Origin: Nitrospina sp.
GTDB lineage: Bacteria > Nitrospinota > Nitrospinia > Nitrospinales > VA-1
Direction of reading: 5' to 3'
Assembly: GCA_003545625.1 (NCBI GenBank)
Contig: DODH01000143.1
Span: 1 to 14,496, forward strand
DNA: 14,496 nt
This document shows positions 1 through 7,036 of the stretch, piece by piece (positions within the stretch are counted from its first letter, which is position 1; each line of letters begins with the position of its first letter). Made by a program: the position numbers and the translations under genes. The notes beneath the pieces are model-generated. The model did not search any database. It saw only the letters and a program-made list of their open reading frames with translations, and was not told the origin of the DNA.

Positions 1-102
1 ATCCATTGACTTATCAGGAGTTTTAACATTCTCCTCCATATATTCATCGGCAAAGCAATAATTACATTTTAGATTGCAATAGGTATTAAGAATAAGGTTC
101 AT
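1..102 (-). CDS. Radical SAM protein, N-terminus only (cut by window edge)
   Basis: Reading leftward from an ATG at 102, the frame is open to base 1 and gives 34 codons. Residues 9-16 read CNLKCNYC, the CX3CX2C motif that binds the radical SAM [4Fe-4S] cluster, followed by FADEY. The motif so close to the N-terminus, with an aromatic residue before the third Cys, is typical of radical SAM enzymes of the peptide-modifying or SPASM type, but the substrate cannot be told from this fragment. An in-frame stop at 106-108 makes the ATG at 102 the only plausible start. A purine-rich AAGGAG overlaps the end of the preceding gene, about 15 nt upstream, which is far for a ribosome binding site, so translational coupling is possible. 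The rest of the gene lies beyond the left edge. Confidence 0.8.
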   Translation of the reverse strand, partial: MNLILNTYCNLKCNYCFADEYMEENVKTPDKSMD

Positions 103-113
103 GGGTTAACTTT

Positions 114-602
114 TCATCTCCTTCGCGGTAACTCAGCGAACCGGCTTCGTATTCCAGTCTGGCGCTGGGGATTGTCTCCACGAAAAATATTCAATGTTTT
201 CGGAATATTTTCTTTCAGGGCTTCCAGGCTAAAGCGGGTGGAAGGCAAGGTCAAACCCCACTGGGGATCATAAATGCCCGCCAGTATTTCATCTTGCCCC
301 AAAACCTGTATGACAATAAACTTTTCAACGGAATATTTTTTTTGCACTTCCAACGGCATCATCAGGGTTTCATTTTCATTCTTTGAGCCCCTGCGCATCA
401 CTGCCTTGCCCGACTCGACCGCATCAAAAGATATAGAAGCGATATAGTCGCCCAATGCTTTAAAAATGTATTTTTTCGGAAAAACAACGATGCCATAACT
501 TTCGTTGTTCTTGTAGAGCTGATAATCATAACTGGACCCGGCCCGGGCCTGTACGGGGGCAAGGAATAGTGTCAGGGCTATAAGAGCTATTAGATGTTTC
601 AT
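114..602 (-). CDS. Small secreted protein of unknown function
   Basis: I do not recognise the family. From the ATG at 602 it is 162 aa and opens with a classic signal peptide: MK, then a hydrophobic core (LIALIALTLFLA), then an AxA-like site (VQARAG), so the mature chain starts near residue 22 and should be periplasmic or exported. The mature part is mixed alpha/beta with no cysteines or obvious catalytic motif, and the C-terminus is basic (ends PRRR). A start seven codons upstream at 623 is also possible; it has AAGGGG only 2 nt before it, so I prefer 602, which gives the standard signal peptide. The stop lies 11 nt before the start of the radical SAM gene, so the two are probably cotranscribed. 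ndk ends about 125 nt upstream. Confidence 0.7.
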   Translation of the reverse strand: MKHLIALIALTLFLAPVQARAGSSYDYQLYKNNESYGIVVFPKKYIFKALGDYIASISFDAVESGKAVMRRGSKNENETLMMPLEVQKKYSVEKFIVIQVLGQDEILAGIYDPQWGLTLPSTRFSLEALKENIPKTLNIFRGDNPQRQTGIRSRFAELPRRR

Positions 603-727
603 TATACTAGGATGATACTCCATAACCCCTTAACAGGGAAGCAAACAGTGCAAAGACCTGTGAGCCGCCAAAACTCTTTGCTCGACACCCTCTCGCGAGG
701 AAGGAAGCTGGCCCCATGCCTAGTGGC

Positions 728-1141
728 CTAGTGGATTTCTGTCTGGCTGAAGAAGTAGGGTATTTCAAATGCTGCAGTTTCTGGTGCATCTGAGCCATGT
801 GATGTGTTTCTTTCAATATTTTCTGCAAAATCTTTGCGGATGGTGCCGGCTTCGGCATCTGCCGGATTGGTCGCACCCATCAATTTTCGCCATTCGGCGA
901 TAGCATTGTCCTTTTCAAGGACGAGTAAAACAACGGGCCCTGAACTCATGGTGCTGGTCATGCTGTCGAAAAAAGGCCGCTCCTTGTGGACATCATAAAA
1001 TCCTTCAGCCTGAGCCTTGCTGAGCAGGGTTCGTTTCATGGCAACGATTTTAAAGCCTTGTGATTCGATGCGTTCCAGAATTTTTCCGGTGAGATTGCGT
1101 TCTACTCCGTCAGGTTTGATAATAGCAAAAGTTCTTTCCAT
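728..1141 (-). CDS. ndk: Nucleoside diphosphate kinase
   Basis: Transfers the gamma phosphate from ATP to other nucleoside diphosphates through a phosphohistidine, in the cytoplasm. The 137-aa length is normal for bacterial Ndk. Visible family marks are the N-terminal [15 protein letters not shown] (residues 2-16), the substrate-loop region GPVVLLVLE (68-76), [14 protein letters not shown] (89-102), and the active-site block [12 protein letters not shown] (112-123) with the catalytic His at 115. The ribosome binding site is weak (AGAAG upstream). It lies 88 nt downstream of the ferredoxin subunit gene in the same direction, but a strong terminator hairpin sits between, so it is either fed by readthrough or has a promoter I cannot identify. 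Confidence 0.97.
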   Translation of the reverse strand: MERTFAIIKPDGVERNLTGKILERIESQGFKIVAMKRTLLSKAQAEGFYDVHKERPFFDSMTSTMSSGPVVLLVLEKDNAIAEWRKLMGATNPADAEAGTIRKDFAENIERNTSHGSDAPETAAFEIPYFFSQTEIH

Positions 1142-1178
1142 TTCAGGGCTTTCTTCTAAGGATTATGGGTCAAATAAA

Positions 1179-1214
1179 AAAAGGTATTTGGGCTTTAATG
1201 CCCAAATACCTTTT
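1179..1214 (-). terminator. Intrinsic terminator of the oxidoreductase operon
   Basis: A perfect 15-bp inverted repeat (1179-1193 with 1200-1214) encloses a 6-nt loop. On the minus strand the hairpin stem ends in TTTT and runs straight into TTTATTT, giving a U-tract of seven and then three. It sits 15 nt after the stop codon of the ferredoxin subunit gene, the expected place for the end of the alpha-beta-gamma-ferredoxin transcript, and before ndk. Confidence 0.9.
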
Positions 1215-1229
1215 AGTTAAAAAGATGAG

Positions 1230-1493
1230 TTATCGTAGAACCAGTCCGGATTTTTTAAAGACAAAACCTTCGTCCAATTCCTCGATCCATTTCATTTGAA
1301 TGGCATCGTTCTTGGCGATATCCGTGCATATATAGACGCAAATCTCACAGGCTTTACACCGGTCTACGGAGACATAAGCGGATTTATCCTCTTCACTGTA
1401 GTTGATACAGTTTGATTCCGGACAGTATTGCGTACAGAGATGGCAATTTTTAGCCGAGCATATGTCTTTGTCAACATGAGCAATGTAGTACAT
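1230..1493 (-). CDS. Two-cluster ferredoxin subunit of 2-oxoacid:ferredoxin oxidoreductase
   Basis: An 87-aa iron-sulfur protein with nine cysteines (12, 17, 20, 24, 29, 46, 49, 52, 56). The second motif is a regular CxxCxxCxxxC (46-56). The first is C-x4-C-x2-C-x3-CP (12-25) with an additional Cys at 29, a variant of the usual CxxCxxCxxxCP. Two [4Fe-4S] clusters are expected. By position, last in an operon with alpha, beta and gamma subunits of a 2-oxoacid:ferredoxin oxidoreductase, it is the delta-type electron-transfer subunit that passes electrons from the beta-subunit cluster to free ferredoxin. A GGAG lies about 6 nt before the ATG, and the gap to the gamma gene is 20 nt. The assignment to the complex is from context; the cluster-binding character is seen directly. 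Confidence 0.88.
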   Translation of the reverse strand: MYYIAHVDKDICSAKNCHLCTQYCPESNCINYSEEDKSAYVSVDRCKACEICVYICTDIAKNDAIQMKWIEELDEGFVFKKSGLVLR

Positions 1494-1513
1494 ATTTTCT
1501 CCAGTCTTAAACG

Positions 1514-2224
1514 TTATGCGGTGGCTTTAGCAGGTTCGGGTTCAGCTTCAGACCAGCCTTGTTCAATGGTATAGGCGTGAGCCGCATCCAGTACCATTTG
1601 GTTGGCTTCCAGTAATTTTTGTTTCTTTGCAAATTTTTTCTCAATGGCACTGTCCAAAGCCGCCGTACCACCCGATACCACGATACCTTTTCCAACAAAC
1701 CGGTCTTTAACCGATGCCGCCAGGGATTCCAGGTCGGGCAAACCGAAGATCCCGGAAATGGCACCGCACATGGCCATATTGGTAGCCAGGTCGGTTTTAG
1801 CCAGGTCATTGGCCATTTCCGTTGCGGGCAGATAGTAGATGCGCGCTTCTTTCTCCTCCAGTTCTCTTTGCTCGTCGCGAGTGAATTTAATCGGTTTTTT
1901 GCTGTTAATGAGGATGATTCCTTTTTGCTTCAAGCCGGTATAAAACGGCATGGTGTAAGACTTGCCAAGAGTGATTACGGAAGGGTGAAAAATCATGAGA
2001 ACGTTCGGAAAAATGATCTCTCCAATCTCATATATCTCTTCGTTGGAGATGCGGACATAACTTTCAACGGGTGCGTTTCGCTTTTCTGATCCGAAGAAAG
2101 GAACCAGGGAACTGAAACCACCGGAAATAACCACACCGTTACTGACAATGTGGGATGCCGTGACCACACCCTGGCCGCCAATTCCTGCCATACGAACGTT
2201 ATAGCGTCTAACTGCTGCTGCCAT
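1514..2224 (-). CDS. 2-oxoacid:ferredoxin oxidoreductase, gamma subunit
   Basis: This 236-aa protein is the gamma (catalytic domain III-type) subunit. It starts with the family signature YNVRMAGIGGQGVVTAS (residues 8-24), whose GxGGQG loop is characteristic of the POR/KOR gamma domain. FFGSEKRNAPVESYVRIS (43-60) occupies the place of the usual YGxExRGG segment. The rest is a Rossmann-like domain, and the C-terminal about 20 residues are Ala/Glu/Pro-rich and probably disordered. A clear ribosome binding site (AAGGAG) lies 8 nt upstream, with only 12 nt separating it from the beta gene, so the subunits are cotranslated. It works with the alpha and beta subunits in CoA-dependent oxidative decarboxylation, or the reverse carboxylation, of a 2-oxoacid. 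Confidence 0.92.
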   Translation of the reverse strand: MAAAVRRYNVRMAGIGGQGVVTASHIVSNGVVISGGFSSLVPFFGSEKRNAPVESYVRISNEEIYEIGEIIFPNVLMIFHPSVITLGKSYTMPFYTGLKQKGIILINSKKPIKFTRDEQRELEEKEARIYYLPATEMANDLAKTDLATNMAMCGAISGIFGLPDLESLAASVKDRFVGKGIVVSGGTAALDSAIEKKFAKKQKLLEANQMVLDAAHAYTIEQGWSEAEPEPAKATA

Positions 2225-2236
2225 TTTATTTTCTCC

Positions 2237-3130
2237 TTATTTGTCTGATTTTTTCTTTTTGGCCTTTTTCTCAACTTCATCCAGATACTCTTTGGCCAGA
2301 GGAGAAATAATCTCTTCAAAACCATAGCGGTCTTTTTCAACTTCGAAGGCATCTTTCATGACATCCGGGGTTGGAATAGAGTACTCAATATTACAGGAGG
2401 TATAGGCTTGAATGTAGCTATGACCTACTTCCCGTGCCACCATGATGGCGCGGCGAACGGTTCGTGCCACCCGTGCGGGATTTGTCGGAGCAAGCCGGGC
2501 AACATAATCCACGCCGGCTACCTTGGCGAGACCCAAAGCATCGATTTTATCACCAAACTTTCCACGCGGAGCCATTTTGAGAACTTTACCACTTTCGGTC
2601 ATGCCGCTTTCCTGTCCACCGGTGTTTCCATAAACTTCATTGTCGAGCATGATGGTGGTGAATTTTTCTCTGCGGAACCAGCTATGCATCATTCCCTGAA
2701 AACCAATGTCGATCAGCCCGCCGTCACCCGCCATAACCACAACGTCTTTTTTCTGGTCGGGAAAACGAACTTCCAGACCGCGTTTCAGGCCGGAAGCCAC
2801 TGCGTTGGTATCCCCGTAATTACCATAAATGAAAGGCACGGAAGCCTGGGAAATTGCCAATCGGCCGCACCCGGCGGTGCCGACAACGATCGTGTGCTCG
2901 GGGTTGGGCATCCCAATATAAACGAGACGGATGAACAAGGTCATCGCACAGCCCGCACACATGGGATGTTCTTCAATTACTTCCTTGAATTTCCCCATAT
3001 CAGTTACTTTGGTTGTTTGTTTGTCCTTACCACCGCGGTTAAAGTATGGGCCATGTTCCACCAGGTCTTTGTACTCAATAGGTAAAAACTCTTTTAATGC
3101 CGGAGAGGGAAATAAAGTTTCAAGAGACAT
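2237..3130 (-). CDS. 2-oxoacid:ferredoxin oxidoreductase, beta subunit (TPP and 4Fe-4S)
   Basis: A 297-aa beta subunit that binds thiamine diphosphate and one [4Fe-4S] cluster. Four conserved cysteines are in place: C58 and C61 in HPMCAGC, C88 in GTAGCGR and C246 in TSCNIEY. The TPP/Mg2+ site is GDGGLIDIG (135-143) and DNEVYGNTGGQ (163-173). The DNExYxNTGGQ form and the ASGLKRGLE segment are closer to pyruvate:ferredoxin oxidoreductase (PorB) than to the KorB type, so pyruvate is the likelier substrate, but the motifs do not prove it. The tail is lysine-rich (KKAKKKKSDK). AAGGA lies 9 nt before the ATG. The 112-nt gap to the alpha gene upstream holds no ORF or strong hairpin. Confidence 0.93.
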   Translation of the reverse strand: MSLETLFPSPALKEFLPIEYKDLVEHGPYFNRGGKDKQTTKVTDMGKFKEVIEEHPMCAGCAMTLFIRLVYIGMPNPEHTIVVGTAGCGRLAISQASVPFIYGNYGDTNAVASGLKRGLEVRFPDQKKDVVVMAGDGGLIDIGFQGMMHSWFRREKFTTIMLDNEVYGNTGGQESGMTESGKVLKMAPRGKFGDKIDALGLAKVAGVDYVARLAPTNPARVARTVRRAIMVAREVGHSYIQAYTSCNIEYSIPTPDVMKDAFEVEKDRYGFEEIISPLAKEYLDEVEKKAKKKKSDK

Positions 3131-3242
3131 AGGATTTTATCCTTATATGAAAAAAGGTTTGAATGTAATATTAACAAGCAGGCTCTCGCCTTTAGAATTA
3201 TACCTGTATTTAAAAGACGAAACAACAAATCCGGGAATACTG

Positions 3243-4475
3243 CTACTTAACCTCTTTGCGAAATTCTGCCAGCCACTCCAGAACCATCTCGGTCGGCATG
3301 GTCATACCGCCAAATACTCGCGGGCCATTTTTGATGACTGCATTACTACGGCCATAGAGCACGGAACAGAGTTCCTTGTGTAGCCAGCCAGCCTGGTTGA
3401 ATTCAGGAACCAGGATGCGCTTGGCACCTTTAATCGCATCGACGATTTCTTCCGTTGGGAAAGGACGAATGGTTTTTATTTTAACCAGACCTACTGTGCG
3501 TCCTTTTTCACCTTCCTGCCTGATTGCTTCGCGGGCCTGAGAAACAGCGCAACCGGAGGCAATGATGACATCTTCAGCGCCGGGGTTAACCACTTCAATC
3601 AAACCGCCAAGATAGTCGCGGAAATATTTTGCCGAACGGTTTACCGCCGCAAAAACTTCCTGTTGCCAGCTGGAGTGCATGTGGTAACTGATGAAATTAC
3701 TTTTTTGAATTGGGGCATCCCGTGAGATACGTGCGGGAGGGTTCTCGTTATCCATTGCAGGAACCGCAGACCGCCATCCATCCCGAGGGGGTAGTTTATA
3801 TTCTTCGGGAGTGATCAAAACAGGGCCACGCGCATGGGTTACGAAAAATCCATCCGTAGAGACAACAGCGGGTAAGGTGACATCGACCTGCTCAGAGGCC
3901 ATAATTGCCGCAAGCGGGTAATCGTAAAAATCCTGCTGGTTCTCAGCATGCAGCAAAAGAATGCCGGTATTCAGCATAAACGACATTTCAATATTATCCG
4001 GCTGAATTGCCAAGGGGGTATTGATAACCCGACACATGTTAAGCATGATGATTGGAGTTCTTGCGCCCGGCCAGGAACTGATCGCTTCCATGCCGCGCAT
4101 CAGGCCAGGGCCTGAAGTCGCTGTCAAAGCGCGCACTCCAGCACGCGAAGCGCCGGAAATGGCAGAGAAGGTTCCGATCTCTTCTTCTGCCCGGTAATAC
4201 TCTTTGATATATCCTTCATCATAGAGATACCCGGCCTGCTGCATGGATTCACTTTGTGGAGTGATCGGATAGGCAATTGCAATATCGATGCTTGCCCGTC
4301 TCATGGATTCTCTTGCGGCCTCACTTCCCGTAATAAACTGCTTCTCGCGCGGGAGTTTGTGAAACATTTCCATAGGGTCTACAGCTGTTTGCCTGTCTGT
4401 CCCGGGGATCCAGTCAGCCGGTTTTCCTTCGTCGACAGCGTTTCTGTTGACTGCTGCGCCTTTCACATTTGCCAT
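3243..4475 (-). CDS. 2-oxoacid:ferredoxin oxidoreductase, alpha subunit
   Basis: First gene of the leftward operon, 410 aa. The TPP-pyrimidine-binding domain carries the signature AIAYPITPQSESMQ (residues 66-79), the conserved acidic stretch EEE (97-99) and TATSGPGL (118-125). NMCRVINTPLAIQPD (146-160) corresponds to the POR segment around nR..aP..i..D. The C-terminal transketolase-like domain includes DVIIASGCAVSQAREA (302-317) and VKIKTIRPFP (331-340). There is an extra N-terminal arm of about 45 residues before the usual start of the family (KQFITGSEAA). A strong ribosome binding site (AAAGGAG) lies 8 nt before the ATG, and a consensus promoter lies about 150 nt upstream. With beta, gamma and the ferredoxin subunit it interconverts a 2-oxoacid, CoA and oxidised ferredoxin with acyl-CoA, CO2 and reduced ferredoxin. 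I judge it PorA-like rather than KorA-like. Confidence 0.93.
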   Translation of the reverse strand: MANVKGAAVNRNAVDEGKPADWIPGTDRQTAVDPMEMFHKLPREKQFITGSEAARESMRRASIDIAIAYPITPQSESMQQAGYLYDEGYIKEYYRAEEEIGTFSAISGASRAGVRALTATSGPGLMRGMEAISSWPGARTPIIMLNMCRVINTPLAIQPDNIEMSFMLNTGILLLHAENQQDFYDYPLAAIMASEQVDVTLPAVVSTDGFFVTHARGPVLITPEEYKLPPRDGWRSAVPAMDNENPPARISRDAPIQKSNFISYHMHSSWQQEVFAAVNRSAKYFRDYLGGLIEVVNPGAEDVIIASGCAVSQAREAIRQEGEKGRTVGLVKIKTIRPFPTEEIVDAIKGAKRILVPEFNQAGWLHKELCSVLYGRSNAVIKNGPRVFGGMTMPTEMVLEWLAEFRKEVK

Positions 4476-4624
4476 GATTTAACTCCTTTTATTTCAAAAT
4501 ATCAGTACCCAGATTCAATTAAAAATTCTGGTGCTACTGTAACGAATAACAATTATTTAGCCAGGCTTTAAGAGGGAAGCAATTTCTTCAAAAATGCCGG
4601 CCGATTGCCTTGGAAAAGAGTCAC

Positions 4625-4653
4625 ATATTAAAAATAAACCGCCTCCCTGTCAA
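4625..4653 (-). promoter_or_regulatory. Sigma-70 promoter of the oxidoreductase operon
   Basis: On the minus strand TTGACA (4653 to 4648) is followed by exactly 17 nt and then TAATAT (4630 to 4625): a perfect -35 box, optimal spacing and a 5-of-6 -10 box. Transcription would start near 4618, giving an untranslated leader of about 140 nt before the alpha subunit ATG at 4475. It lies just past the stop of the 107-aa gene, so the operon has its own start. Confidence 0.8.
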
Positions 4654-4707
4654 GACTTATGCCTTATTATTAGGTACTTTTCCCTGTTTTTCCTGGCTCA
4701 AGTCAGT

Positions 4708-5031
4708 TTAGGGCTCCTGGGGCAACATTTTTTCCAGCGAATCCAGCTCCTCAAAATATTTAAAGGCCTTCTGCAAAAACTCGTTTAAGGATTTATCATT
4801 ATAAAACTTAAGGGTTTTGTCTGCCAGTTCGGTTGAATGGCAAATCTCAAATTCTGCAGTTTCAGGGGCCGTGAACCTGATGACTTCCACCTCCCAATGA
4901 ATCATGGAGATTTCTTCCTGAGGACTTGACAAAGCGGATAATCCATAGTCCTTCACCCGGTATAACAACTGCGTTCCACCCTGACCACTGGGATCGGCAC
5001 GGGATAAAAATAAATTATCTTGAATAAGCAT
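4708..5031 (-). CDS. Hypothetical 107-aa protein
   Basis: I do not recognise this protein. It is 107 aa, acidic, soluble, without a signal peptide or membrane segment, and has one cysteine. The N-terminal half looks beta-rich (IHWEVEVIRF at 44-53) and the C-terminal half is a predicted helix full of Lys/Glu (SLNEFLQKAFKYFEELDSLEKM). The ribosome binding site is weak (GAGA about 8 nt upstream). It points the same way as the oxidoreductase operon but is separated from it by 232 nt containing that operon's promoter, so functional linkage is uncertain. Some reductive-TCA oxidoreductases have a fifth small subunit of unrelated sequence; this could be considered for that role, but nothing in the sequence demonstrates it. 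Confidence 0.65.
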   Translation of the reverse strand: MLIQDNLFLSRADPSGQGGTQLLYRVKDYGLSALSSPQEEISMIHWEVEVIRFTAPETAEFEICHSTELADKTLKFYNDKSLNEFLQKAFKYFEELDSLEKMLPQEP

Positions 5032-5093
5032 GTTGAATCTCGTAAATTATGGGTTTTTTGCCAAAACTTGTGTAAGTTGAATGTTGAGCAGTT

Positions 5094-5099
5094 TATAAT
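5094..5099 (+). promoter_or_regulatory. Possible -10 box for the 94-aa gene
   Basis: A perfect TATAAT lies in the 120-nt divergent gap, about 50 nt before the plus-strand ATG at 5152. No convincing -35 box is found at 16-18 nt (the nearest, TTGTGT, is 20 nt away). It is followed by a small inverted repeat, CCTAA (5117-5121) with TTAGG (5127-5131), which could be an operator or chance. Confidence 0.3.
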
Positions 5100-5151
5100 A
5101 TACATCAATCCAGTGGCCTAATCCATTTAGGTTGGTCTTGTCGAACTGATT

Positions 5152-5436
5152 ATGCAATCTATTCAAATAAACAACCCTGCAGAGATAGAAGTTTTTTTAA
5201 GTAAAATAGAGCTGACCGGCAAAGGTTTTACCACCGAATGTCTCCTCATGGATGTCTTTGATGCAGGCCTGGATTATCCAGATTATTTAAAAGCCGAGGG
5301 GGAGGATTCTAATGCCAGTTACGAGGGTAAATCCCCGGCTTGGGCCAAATACCATATGCGCCAGGGAAAACGGGTGTTTATGGTTTATGGGGAACCTGGC
5401 AAAGACCGACGGACCCATTTCTCTGAAACGCCTTGA
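5152..5436 (+). CDS. Hypothetical 94-aa protein
   Basis: Unrecognised small cytoplasmic protein of 94 aa with no signal peptide or membrane segment. It contains a single Cys (residue 30) in FTTECLLMDVFDAGLDYPDYL, an acidic middle, and a basic segment (KYHMRQGKRVFMVYGEPGKDRR) near the C-terminus. The ribosome binding site is poor. It is divergent from the 107-aa gene and 69 nt upstream of the DUF1841-like gene in the same direction, so these two probably form a small operon. The evidence that it is real is its open frame with protein-like composition, the divergent arrangement and the possible -10 box. Confidence 0.6.
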   Translation: MQSIQINNPAEIEVFLSKIELTGKGFTTECLLMDVFDAGLDYPDYLKAEGEDSNASYEGKSPAWAKYHMRQGKRVFMVYGEPGKDRRTHFSETP

Positions 5437-5505
5437 CCTTGAAATGCATCCAAATACCTAAAAGCACAACCCGTTCAAAACCCAATCATTTTTGAGTAAT
5501 TAATT

Positions 5506-5943
5506 ATGCAATTTGATAAAGAAACACAAGTCCGGATATTAAGGGTTGCCTCTGACCGGCACCATGGCAGGGATATTGAAGAACTCGATTCACGGATCGC
5601 CCATGTTATGGATCTACACCCGGAGTTTGAAGAAATTTGGACTATGGGAGAGATGGCCGCCTATCCTCAGGAGATCAATGGGCAGATTGTCAGCCCTTTT
5701 GTGCATACGGTCCTGCATACTATCGTTGACAGCCAAATTAGAACCGAGCAACCCGAATTTGTTATTAAGGCTTTCAATAAGCTGCGTGAACAGGGGATGG
5801 AAGAGCATGAGGTCCTGCATGCCATCATTGCTGTTTATGCCGACTTGCATTTTTCCAGTTTCCGGCAGGGAAAGCCGTTCGATCAATTGGACTATGAAAG
5901 CCGACTGGGTTATCTTTCTTTCGAAGATGCAGAAGAAAACTAG
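5506..5943 (+). CDS. DUF1841-family protein
   Basis: A 145-aa protein that I match from memory to DUF1841, a family of unknown function found mainly in Proteobacteria and relatives. The recognisable core is NGQIVSPFVHTVLHTIVDSQI (59-79), where family members read NPFlHlglHlaireQv, followed by EQPEFVIKAFNKL and a helical His-containing segment (EEHEVLHAIIAVYADLHF). The conserved histidines H67, H71, H99 and H104 could bind a metal or a cofactor, but that is speculation. There is no signal peptide. It sits 69 nt downstream of the 94-aa gene and ends in a convergent gap with sucD. Its ribosome binding site is weak (AT-rich leader). Confidence 0.7.
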   Translation: MQFDKETQVRILRVASDRHHGRDIEELDSRIAHVMDLHPEFEEIWTMGEMAAYPQEINGQIVSPFVHTVLHTIVDSQIRTEQPEFVIKAFNKLREQGMEEHEVLHAIIAVYADLHFSSFRQGKPFDQLDYESRLGYLSFEDAEEN

Positions 5944-6166
5944 GTGCCGACGAGCCGCCGGTGGCAACGGCAAAGACTAGTACGGTCGATAACCTGTTTT
6001 CAACTTATGGGCGTTATTGTTTATTAGGTCCAGCGAGTTATGCTCATCATTTGCCTTGACCCTTTCAGGGCATGAAGGTTAATGAGGGAATATCACGCAT
6101 GCCCCAGTTATATCCTCTTCATTAAATTTCATGCCCCGCATGGGGTAGAATGGGGTATCACGCTGG
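5944..6166. other. Repeat-containing convergent intergenic region
   Basis: 223 nt with no credible ORF, between the ends of the DUF1841-like gene (plus) and sucD (minus). It contains a small hairpin CCCT-TTC-AGGG (6060-6070), a direct repeat TATCACGC (6091-6098 and 6156-6163), a direct repeat CATGCCCC (6098-6105 and 6130-6137) and a hairpin CCCC-GCAT-GGGG (6134-6145). The last lies about 22 nt beyond the sucD stop and may end that transcript, but it lacks a good U-tract on either strand. Confidence 0.5.
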
Positions 6167-7036
6167 CTAGAGGGCTTTTTGCAGGGTTTTTCCTAGATCG
6201 GCAGGGCTTTTTACCACTTTGATTCCGCACCGCTTCATGATCTTCATTTTTTCCTCAGCGGTTCCTTGTCCTCCGGAGATGATGGCTCCGGCGTGTCCCA
6301 TGCGTCGGCCTGGAGGTGCGGTCTGACCCGCAATGAATCCGACCACCGGTTTGGTAACGTGTTTTTTAATGTAGTAGGCGGCTTCATCTTCGGCGGTCCC
6401 GCCGATTTCACCGATCATGCAAATGGCTTTGGTGCCCCGGTCTCTCTGGAACAGTTTCAGTACATCGATGAATTGTGTACCGATGATGGGGTCGCCGCCA
6501 ATTCCCACACAGGTGGACTGGCCGATTCCCAGCTTGGTCAACTGTCCAACGGCTTCATACGTCAGGGTTCCACTGCGGGAAATGATGCCGACATTGCCCT
6601 TTTTATGAATGTGAGCGGGCATGATCCCGATCTTCGCTTTACCCGGAGAAATGACACCCGGGCAATTGGGCCCGACTAACCGGCTTTCTGTGCCTCGCAG
6701 ATATTTATAGACATCCACCATATCGCTGATGGGGATTCCCTCGGTGATGCAAATGATCAACTCAATGCCGGCATCTGCCGCTTCCAAAATCGCATCGGCG
6801 GCAAAGGGAGGGGGAACAAAGACCATAGTCGCATTAGCTTTGGTTTTGACTACTGCGTCTCGCACGGTATTGAAGACGGGTACGTTTCCCAAAACTTTTT
6901 GTCCGCCTTTACCAGGGGTCACACCCCCTACAACACGGGTTCCATATTTCATGGATTGTTCGGTATGGTACATGCCCTCACGCCCAGTGATGCCCTGGGT
7001 TATCAGCCTTGTCTTTTCATCAACGAGAATGCTCAT
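6167..7036 (-). CDS. sucD: Succinyl-CoA synthetase (ADP- or GDP-forming), alpha subunit
   Basis: A 289-aa protein, the same length as E. coli SucD. With the beta subunit it interconverts succinyl-CoA + NDP + phosphate and succinate + CoA + NTP. It has the N-terminal CoA-binding Rossmann domain ([14 protein letters not shown] at 12-25, VTPGKGG at 39-45), the segment [12 protein letters not shown] (120-131), and the catalytic loop [10 protein letters not shown] (247-256), whose His248 is the phosphorylated residue. GGDPIIGT (180-187) and MIGEIGG (207-213) also match the family. It starts inside the end of sucC with a 4-nt ATGA overlap, so translation is coupled. In an organism with ferredoxin-dependent oxidoreductases it probably runs in the succinyl-CoA-forming direction; that is inference. 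Confidence 0.98.
   Translation of the reverse strand: MSILVDEKTRLITQGITGREGMYHTEQSMKYGTRVVGGVTPGKGGQKVLGNVPVFNTVRDAVVKTKANATMVFVPPPFAADAILEAADAGIELIICITEGIPISDMVDVYKYLRGTESRLVGPNCPGVISPGKAKIGIMPAHIHKKGNVGIISRSGTLTYEAVGQLTKLGIGQSTCVGIGGDPIIGTQFIDVLKLFQRDRGTKAICMIGEIGGTAEDEAAYYIKKHVTKPVVGFIAGQTAPPGRRMGHAGAIISGGQGTAEEKMKIMKRCGIKVVKSPADLGKTLQKAL

Noticed and set aside
719..734. Tandem CCTAGTGG-CCTAGTGG at the ndk stop
   Set aside because: Only two 8-bp units, spanning a coding end; not enough to call a repeat element or site.
607..876. Minus-strand 89-aa ORF across the end of ndk
   Set aside because: Overlaps ndk in another frame; low-complexity, no family resemblance. ndk is certain.
2408..3085. 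225-aa plus-strand ORF opposite the beta subunit
   Set aside because: Shadow of the beta gene; His/Cys/Gly-rich composition typical of an antisense frame and no ribosome binding site.
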